From NCBI GenBank assembly GCA_021774795.1, contig JAJFIR010000053.1, forward strand, positions 62,001 through 126,000: DNA of 64,000 nt, read 5' to 3'. This DNA comes from Emcibacteraceae bacterium. Lineage in GTDB: Bacteria; Pseudomonadota; Alphaproteobacteria; Sphingomonadales; Emcibacteraceae. Below, piece after piece: positions 58,092-64,000 of this stretch (position 1 is its first letter; each line of letters starts with the position of its first letter). Position numbers and translations under genes: made by a program. The notes under the pieces were generated by a model. It searched no databases, was not told the origin of the DNA, and saw nothing but the letters and a program-made list of their open reading frames with translations.

Positions 58092-59471
58092 TTAACGTTT
58101 AATTCTGTTTAACTCATCTAACATTTCGTCTGCTGTTGTGATGATTTTAGTGCTCGCAGAAAATGCTCTTTGTACAGTAATTAAATTTGTAAACTCTGAC
58201 GCAAGGTCAACGGTGGATGCTTCCAAGGTTGACGGTGCCACAAAACCGGCTCCACCTTTACCGGCCAATTTAAGGTCTCCTGAACCGGATTGATCGGAAA
58301 TAGTGTAACTATTTCCTTGTCTTCTTGTAAGACCATCCGGGTTTTGGAATGTTGATATTGGCAGGACAAACACGTCTCTTGCCAATCCGTTATTAAAGAG
58401 TGCTGTTATTATGCCTTCTTCATTCACGGATACACCGATCACACTACCGAATTTAGCACCGTTTGTTGTTGTTGAAATCACAGTTGATTCACCAGCAAAT
58501 TCTGAAATACCATCACTTTGTCCATCTGTTCCCAGATTAAAAGTAATCAGCCCTGGATCAGCTCCGCCAGCCCAGTTTACGGTTAGCGGTGCTAGCAGTG
58601 CGGCAGATGTACCTGCCGCATTAATTGTGCCGTCCCCGTTAAAAGCGATCTGACCGGTTGCAACTTGGCCGGTACCCGCTAATGGCTGGACCCCAAGGTC
58701 AGTGGGCGGGCTGACAAAAATTTCTGCGTTCCACAGATTGTCAGATTGCTTGATTGCCGCGAATGTCATGGTATGAAGTCCGCCTTTGGCATCATACACC
58801 TGCATGCTGGTCTGGAAATCCGGTTTTGTGCCCTGGGTGGCCGGAATAATACCCTGGGAAACATCGGCGTCATATCCTGCCATTGAACCTGCTACTGTAG
58901 CTGGGTTATAAGTAGCACCTGTGATTGCCGCACTTAAAGGCTGTGAAGATTGTAAATTCGCACGAATAGCGGCGGTTGTTGTTGCCTCAGCAGTAATCGT
59001 GAAGTTTGATACATTGATAGGTTTTAAATTACCGATATTAACAGTTGGTGGTTGACCATTTGCATCAAGTTCATATCCTTGAAGATATAGACCGGCTGTG
59101 TTTTGGAGAAAACCATTATCATCAGGCGTGAATGATCCCGCACGTGTATATGATATAGTAGCGTCAGCATTTTGGCTATCTTCTTGGTTTGCGACAACAA
59201 AGAAGCCTGCGCCATCAATACTAAGATCGGTTGCCGAAGATGAACCCTGCAACAGCCCTTGATGACTGATGAGTGCTTGCGGTTTTGCAATAACGCCACC
59301 TGGTGAATATGATGACGAGTTTGATTCCGTCACCAATGATGAAAATTTGGCGGTTGTTCCTTTATATCCTACCGTATTGATATTTACGATGTTGTCGGAA
59401 ATCATGCCCATCGCGCTACTATTTGCGGAAAGACCGGACACGCCGGAGAAAAGTGATGCGTAAAGACTCAT
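58092..59471 (-). CDS. flgE: Flagellar hook protein FlgE
   Basis: Building block of the flexible hook. The 459-residue protein starts SLYASLFSGVSGLSANSSAM, then the rod/hook family motif DNIVNINTVGYKGTTAKFSS. The middle is a variable exposed domain rich in Ala, Thr, Gly and Asn. The C-terminus is ASTVDLASEFTNLITVQRAF followed by SASTKIITTADEMLDELNRI, the other half of the coiled-coil D0 domain. AAGGAG lies upstream of the ATG. It is the last gene of fliK-flgD-flgE. Confidence 0.95.
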   Translation of the reverse strand: MSLYASLFSGVSGLSANSSAMGMISDNIVNINTVGYKGTTAKFSSLVTESNSSSYSPGGVIAKPQALISHQGLLQGSSSATDLSIDGAGFFVVANQEDSQNADATISYTRAGSFTPDDNGFLQNTAGLYLQGYELDANGQPPTVNIGNLKPINVSNFTITAEATTTAAIRANLQSSQPLSAAITGATYNPATVAGSMAGYDADVSQGIIPATQGTKPDFQTSMQVYDAKGGLHTMTFAAIKQSDNLWNAEIFVSPPTDLGVQPLAGTGQVATGQIAFNGDGTINAAGTSAALLAPLTVNWAGGADPGLITFNLGTDGQSDGISEFAGESTVISTTTNGAKFGSVIGVSVNEEGIITALFNNGLARDVFVLPISTFQNPDGLTRRQGNSYTISDQSGSGDLKLAGKGGAGFVAPSTLEASTVDLASEFTNLITVQRAFSASTKIITTADEMLDELNRIKR

Positions 59472-59546
59472 TTTGGTACTCCTTATCTATAAAATGTCAA
59501 AAATATTAGACATATGTTTCGTTATATTGATTATGCGTTTCACGCT

Positions 59547-60227
59547 TCATTCAGTACCGTTTTCTTCAGGTAAGGGTTTTTGTTCAAAAATTTCTTTGAC
59601 AGAAAGCACATTTACAGGTGCTGTCAAAAGGCCATTTGCGGCGAGTAAGACTTGACCGTTTACTGTCTCCAGGCTCTCCACAATTCCTTTCGAATAAATA
59701 TTGGTTTCAATTTCTTCCTCATTACCGGATATTGATTCGACCTCCAAAGTATAAATTTCTTTCGGCGTTCCTTCTTTTGGTGTCCAGGAGAATTCATGTA
59801 AGCCGGCCCCAAGTTCACCATTCTCTTCGTACACTTTGATGCCATTTGTATCCTTAACGGTAATTTTCGTACTGCTGGATGGCGCTGCTAACGCATACTC
59901 CCAACGCACGGTTCCATCTTCGCGTACACCGGCTTTATCGGAACTAATTGTAACTTCTTTACCCAGATAACCCACAGTGTTCGTTGCACTGAGTGATTGA
60001 TTTTGCGTAATTATGCTTTCCAGGTTTTTATTTGTAGCGATGGATTGTTCGACCCCGGTAAACGCTACTAATTGCTGAGTAAACTGATTGGAATCCATTG
60101 GTGCTAGTGGATCTTGATATTGTAGCTGCGTCGTAAGAAGATTGAGAAAATTATCAAAATCCTCTGCCAAAGTAGCCGCAGAATTAGCAGCGGCTGTTGG
60201 TTGTCCCGTTAAAGCAGAAATATCCAT
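59547..60227 (-). CDS. flgD: Flagellar hook cap assembly protein FlgD
   Basis: Hook-capping scaffold needed for FlgE polymerisation. The 226-residue protein has the N-terminal FlgD signature NFLNLLTTQLQYQDPLAPMD followed by SNQFTQQLVAFTGVEQ, and a C-terminal pair of domains (LGKEVTISSDKAGVREDGTV, and FlgD Ig-like HEFSWTPKEGTPKEIYTLEV). AAGGATAAAAA precedes the ATG. It lies 13 bases after fliK and 75 bases before flgE on the same strand. Confidence 0.94.
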   Translation of the reverse strand: MDISALTGQPTAAANSAATLAEDFDNFLNLLTTQLQYQDPLAPMDSNQFTQQLVAFTGVEQSIATNKNLESIITQNQSLSATNTVGYLGKEVTISSDKAGVREDGTVRWEYALAAPSSSTKITVKDTNGIKVYEENGELGAGLHEFSWTPKEGTPKEIYTLEVESISGNEEEIETNIYSKGIVESLETVNGQVLLAANGLLTAPVNVLSVKEIFEQKPLPEENGTE

Positions 60228-60240
60228 TTTTTATCCTTCT

Positions 60241-62106
60241 CTATACACTAATGTCTATGGCTTGGTTGGAATAACCCACGCGTACTTCTTGCATCGAAGC
60301 CATATTTGACATTTCATCTTGAATATTTTCGTTATGTACGGAACCATTAAATCCCGCGAACTTTTGTCCATTATTCTGATCGCCTTGTTTCATAAGCGAA
60401 AAATTCAAATTCTTATTCGTTAAATTGATGCCAGCATCCTGTAATGCTTTTTCAAGGCTAGCCTGATCCCGTTGAAGCATGGTTAATGTTTTTTCACTTT
60501 CAACAGACATTGAAGCTTGCATTTTTCCATCAGCCATAAATTCAATGCGAATATCAACTTGCCCAAGTTCAGCAGGTTTCAACGAAATACTGAAATTATT
60601 CTGCCCGTTAGTAATATTTTTGCTGATGGCAACGCTTATCTGCTCATTGATCATTTTGGGGGTGATTGAAGCCTCAGGTTTAACCAATGACGATAAATTG
60701 GTAATATTTTTGTTTATGTTAATCTCTTGCGCACCGAGAACGCTCCCGCTTAATAAATTGGGTTGCCCGTTTAAATGCGAGTTTTGCGGTAGCAGTTGAT
60801 CTAATCTTTGGTTGCTTACATCCATCGGTAGTAAAATATCACTCTTCACTGCATTATTTAACGTCGGTTTAGATGAAGAGGAAGCTTGGACACCGTTAGC
60901 AGCGATATTTCCAGAACTTTTCGCTGTTGCCGTGGAGCTGTTATTTTTTGAACTACCATTTTTGTTGATTGCAGCGGTATTTTGGTTGCCTGCTTGACCC
61001 TGCGCTATGGCCGCAGCCGTTAATGCAACATTTTGCGCCACGGCAACCTCAGGAGCGGCTTTTTTAACGGCAAATTGGGCTTGGGTTGCGGTTGTAGCAG
61101 AAATCTCAACATTTGAAATTATGATTTCTGGCGCGTCTGATGCTGTAACAACTGTCTGTGGATCAACGGTCGTTTGATTTTTGTCAGGCGATGTAGTCAT
61201 CACATTGCCGGATGTTAATGTGTGAAACTGCTCAGTCGATGATTGGTTTTCGACAGCACCTTCTTTTGAAACCGCCTCTACTTGAGCGTTCGCCCGACTA
61301 CTGGCAATCGTTATTTGTGGATTGGAAGCTATGGCCGTGCTTACATCGTTAGGTTTTGTAGAATTCGTCACAATGTCAGATGGTTGAACAGATGATTTTG
61401 AATTATCGGATGGACTATCAGGTACGGGTTTACCGTTTACCGGGTTGGCAATTGGGTTGATCGTTTTTGCATTCGTCGCTGCCGGTATAACTTGTTCGCT
61501 GTTGTTAGCCGCGCCGCGACCCTGTGCCACGGAACCGTAAATATTGTTTTTCCCGGCATCGTCATGGGCGGTCAAAATATTTGTTACGGAAGAAGTGTCT
61601 ACGGCGACTTTTTTATGCTCTGAAAGATTAACTCTTTCGGAACTTGAATTTGTCTTAGTTCCTTCGACTGAGTTGGTGATGACTTCAGTCTTATCAGATT
61701 TCTCAATTTCCGGTACTGTCATCGCTATTTCAAAGGTCTTGGAAGTATTTTGCTTTTTACTGCCATTATCGTCGGTGACACTTTCTTCTACATTTGCGAA
61801 TGAAGATTGATCATTTTTGCTTGGTGACGGAATTTGAATACTTGTTTCACTATCATTATATTTACCAGAGTTCCTGGTCGTCGCACTATTTTCAGGGAAT
61901 TCTTCTTTTCGTTCCCTATTGGTGCTTACCGCATGATGGTCATCTAGGTGCTCAGGAAAGGTCTTATCATTTTTGTCATTGGACATATTTGAACGCTTCT
62001 CAGGGCGGCCCACTTTTTCTATTGAAGTACCTAAATCAGTGGTGCGTTCAACGGCACGGGCAGGGGCCGGAAGTTCTTTAAATAATATGTCAACGCTCGT
62101 TGTCAT
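60241..62106 (-). CDS. fliK: Flagellar hook-length control protein FliK
   Basis: Molecular ruler that ends hook growth and switches export to filament proteins. The 621-residue product is mostly low-complexity Ser/Thr/Asn/Lys sequence (residues about 1-470). It has a well-conserved C-terminal Flg_hook domain: NNFSISLKPAELGQVDIRIE, then ADGKMQASMSVESEKTLTML and LEKALQDAGINLTNKNLNFS. It is the first gene of fliK-flgD-flgE and lies 30 bases downstream of the predicted start site of a sigma-54 promoter. A second FliK-like gene is at 44.9 kb. Confidence 0.93.
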   Translation of the reverse strand: MTTSVDILFKELPAPARAVERTTDLGTSIEKVGRPEKRSNMSNDKNDKTFPEHLDDHHAVSTNRERKEEFPENSATTRNSGKYNDSETSIQIPSPSKNDQSSFANVEESVTDDNGSKKQNTSKTFEIAMTVPEIEKSDKTEVITNSVEGTKTNSSSERVNLSEHKKVAVDTSSVTNILTAHDDAGKNNIYGSVAQGRGAANNSEQVIPAATNAKTINPIANPVNGKPVPDSPSDNSKSSVQPSDIVTNSTKPNDVSTAIASNPQITIASSRANAQVEAVSKEGAVENQSSTEQFHTLTSGNVMTTSPDKNQTTVDPQTVVTASDAPEIIISNVEISATTATQAQFAVKKAAPEVAVAQNVALTAAAIAQGQAGNQNTAAINKNGSSKNNSSTATAKSSGNIAANGVQASSSSKPTLNNAVKSDILLPMDVSNQRLDQLLPQNSHLNGQPNLLSGSVLGAQEININKNITNLSSLVKPEASITPKMINEQISVAISKNITNGQNNFSISLKPAELGQVDIRIEFMADGKMQASMSVESEKTLTMLQRDQASLEKALQDAGINLTNKNLNFSLMKQGDQNNGQKFAGFNGSVHNENIQDEMSNMASMQEVRVGYSNQAIDISV

Positions 62107-62146
62107 CTTTTAAGTTATGTCCAAATTGTTTAACTCGGTCCATTAA

Positions 62147-62164
62147 ATGCAAAAAGTGGGCCAG
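62147..62164 (-). promoter_or_regulatory. Sigma-54 promoter for fliK-flgD-flgE
   Basis: Minus strand reads TGGCCCACTTTTTGCA: GG of the -24 element (62162-62161), exactly ten bases, then GC of the -12 element (62150-62149), with TTGCA fully matching the sigma-54 consensus. The start site would be near 62137, about 30 bases before the fliK ATG. Expected to need an activator such as FlbD. Confidence 0.85.
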
Positions 62165-62341
62165 ATTCAAAAAACACGATAACATATTGAAAACATTAAA
62201 TTATATTAATAAACATTAATTGATAGAATTGACAAAGGCAAAAAATTCCTAAGATGAATACGACGTTTTTACCTATCAGTTCTCTAAATAACGCGTCTAC
62301 ATCATTCCTCTTTATATGGGGAATTTAGCCACTTCTGGGAA

Positions 62342-62358
62342 TTGGCCCCAACCTTGCA
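62342..62358 (+). promoter_or_regulatory. Sigma-54 promoter for flgK
   Basis: TTGGCCCCAACCTTGCA: GG at 62344-62345, ten bases, GC at 62356-62357, matching the -24/-12 pattern with TTGCA. It points right toward flgK; the start site would be near 62369, leaving a leader of about 225 bases before the flgK ATG. Together with the minus-strand promoter 180 bases away it makes a divergent pair. The 487-base gap 62107-62593 otherwise holds a candidate small ORF and a GGCAAC-A-GTTGCC palindrome at 62541-62553. Confidence 0.85.
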
Positions 62359-62465
62359 TGTAACAGGAGGAATAAAAAGTAAAAGATATATTTGAGATTT
62401 ATGCAACAAAGTGAGTTATTTTTTTAAATTATCTTATTTAACAATAGGTTATATCGACACGAAGA

Positions 62466-62605
62466 TGATTAGGATCAGCAAGGAAATATCGCGTAAAGAC
62501 GCTGCTTTGATACGCAGTTTGCGTAATTTATTCCATTTCGGGCAACAGTTGCCTAGCTATAAGGTCGAGAAAATATTGATCGGAGAAGTGCACCATGACT
62601 ATTAG
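62466..62605 (+). CDS. Candidate small ORF overlapping the flgK start
   Basis: From ATG 62466 the frame encodes 46 residues beginning MIRISKEISRKDAALIRSL, basic and predicted helical, with RNLFHFGQQLPSYKVEKIL in the middle and ending GEVHHDY. The frame is open to a GTG at 62411 (64 residues). It lies downstream of a sigma-54 promoter and ends 12 bases inside flgK, an overlap typical of coupled genes. No good ribosome site is visible for either start, and I do not recognise a family, so it may also be a chance ORF in a long leader. Confidence 0.35.
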
Positions 62606-64000
62606 TGCCATTATAAATAATTCGCTTACCGGACTTTTCACCAGTCAAGCAGCATTGCGCACAATTTCTGATAATGTTTCCAATGTGAATACACCAGGAT
62701 ATGCCCGTAAAGTTGTTAGACTTGACCCTAGACTGACCGGTTCTCAAGGTGCAGGCGTTCAGATTTCCGGTATTGAACGAGTTGTCGATAAGTTTTTGGA
62801 GAAATCAGTATATACTACTACGGCGGACGCCGCGCGTTATGAACTGGAAAACACTTTCCACGCCCGCATTCAAGCATTGCTTGGTCGCCCTGATGTGAAC
62901 AGTTCATTAAGTGGTAAAATCAATGATGTTTTCAATTCAATTTCTGAACTGGCGTTAAATCCATTATCAACCATATTAAAAGAGGGCATGGTCTCACGGC
63001 TTAATGCATTTGGTGATGAAATCGGCATGCTCGGTGAGAATATGCAGAATATGCGCCTTGATGCCAGCTCACAGATTGCTGAAACCACGGCGAAAATTAA
63101 CAGTCTTTTAAAAAGAGTAGATTTTTTAAATCCGTTGATCGTCAAAGAAACGGTATCAACTGGCGATGCGGGGTCCCTTATAGAACAAAGAGCGCAAGCA
63201 TTAAGCGAGCTATCGGAACTTATCGACATAAACATTATTGAAACAGGTAACAATAAAATTGATATAAGTACCAAGTCCGGTGTCTATCTGATTGGAAATG
63301 TCCGCAGGGAATTACAGTATAATTCACCTGGAATTGTAACATCTTCGACGCCATTTCCACCAATAACAATTCATAATGTCGACCCCACCACCGGTAATAT
63401 ATCTTCGACCGGACTGACGTTGGATGAAAATGTTTCGAGCGGTGAATTATTCGGTTTATTGAATTTAAGAGATAATGAACTTGTCGCCATGTCTGAAGAA
63501 CTTGGCGCACTTGCCAGCGGTATGCTGAACGAATTCAACCGCGTTCATAATGAAAATAGTGCGGCACCCGCACCAAATGCACTCATTGGTAATAACAGCG
63601 GAATGTTGTCGACTGATCCACATAATTTTACCGGAGAAAGCACATTTGCTGTGACGGATGCCAATGGAATCTTGGTAGACAATGTTACAATAGATTTTGG
63701 AGTAACTGGGCCCAATTTTTCCGACGTGATTACGGCGGTTAATGCAGGATTAGCCGGAAATGCAACGCTCGCTCTTAATAACGGCGTCATGAGTTTTACC
63801 GCAACAGCAGGGACAAACGGTGTATCAATTTCGCAAACCACCGGCAACGAAAGTGACCGTTCGGGTCGCGGGTTTTCACATTTTTTTGCGATGAATGATT
63901 TGGTAGAAGCGAGATCAAATGGTCAATACAACACCGGAATTACAGGTGTTGACGCCCATGGGTTTAATGGTGGCGGTACCATTCATCTTGAGATAAAAGG
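62594..64000 (+). CDS. flgK: Flagellar hook-filament junction protein FlgK (HAP1), cut by right edge
   Basis: FlgK caps the hook and joins it to the filament. The first 469 residues are in the window. The N-terminus AIINNSLTGLFTSQAALRTI then SDNVSNVNTPGYARKVVRL is the rod/hook/HAP family D0 signature with the NTPGYARKVV motif typical of FlgK. The following helices (RIQALLGRPDVNSSLSGKIN, FNSISELALNPLSTILKEGM) and the variable domain also fit. GGAGAAG lies six bases before ATG 62594. The C-terminal D0 half is beyond the edge. The gene is divergent from fliK and has its own sigma-54 promoter. Confidence 0.93.

Overview
The window is one contiguous stretch of chromosomal backbone from a motile alphaproteobacterium of moderate to low GC. 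The assignment rests on CtrA, ChpT, SciP and FlbD homologues, a DUF4164-zapA-6S RNA-fthC block, a serC RNA leader in front of serC-serA, hisZ next to purA, and the tkt-gap-pgk order. The order cannot be fixed by eye; a marine lineage such as Kordiimonadales/Emcibacterales or a rhodospirillum-like group is a guess. I saw no insertion sequence, prophage, CRISPR array, tRNA or rRNA.

Layout. 1-3.3 kb (minus strand): tkt-gap-pgk for central carbon metabolism; pgk runs off the left edge. 3.5-5.9 kb (plus): DUF4164 coiled-coil protein, zapA, 6S RNA, fthC and a YmdB-like phosphoesterase. 6-17.9 kb (plus): yebC-ruvCAB-ybgC-tolQRAB-pal-cpoB-tilS-ftsH, largely overlapping or nearly overlapping genes, with an internal promoter before pal and a terminator after it. 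17.9-29.8 kb (plus): folP, glmM, thiD, a secreted M1 metallopeptidase coupled to a DUF6702 protein, leader-controlled serC-serA, then hisZ-purA. 29.9-34.7 kb: rluD-rpoH-methyltransferase on minus, with small DUF proteins, a LysE exporter and CysQ around them.

34.8 kb to the right edge is a motility and cell-cycle regulation island. chpT precedes a chemotaxis operon cheA-cheW-cheY-cheB-cheR. ctrA is convergent with it and divergent from fliI-fliJ. A long minus-strand operon follows (fliF-fliG-fliH-fliN-motA-flbD-flhA-flhF-flhG, a FliK-like gene and a small unknown gene), preceded by sciP. The hook operon fliK-flgD-flgE (minus) and flgK (plus) diverge from an intergenic region carrying two back-to-back sigma-54 promoters, which the FlbD encoded in the window would be expected to activate. 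ChpT would feed phosphate to CtrA, SciP would restrain CtrA, and CtrA would control early flagellar genes.

The most unusual item is in CheA. Between its Hpt and dimerisation domains lies a segment of about 120 residues that looks like a truncated (2/2) globin which has lost its haem-binding histidine. Other points of interest are a terminator-like hairpin inside the start of folP, mutually exclusive pairings in the serC leader, the divergent sigma-54 promoters, a palindrome upstream of fliF, two FliK-like proteins, and a candidate small ORF overlapping flgK.
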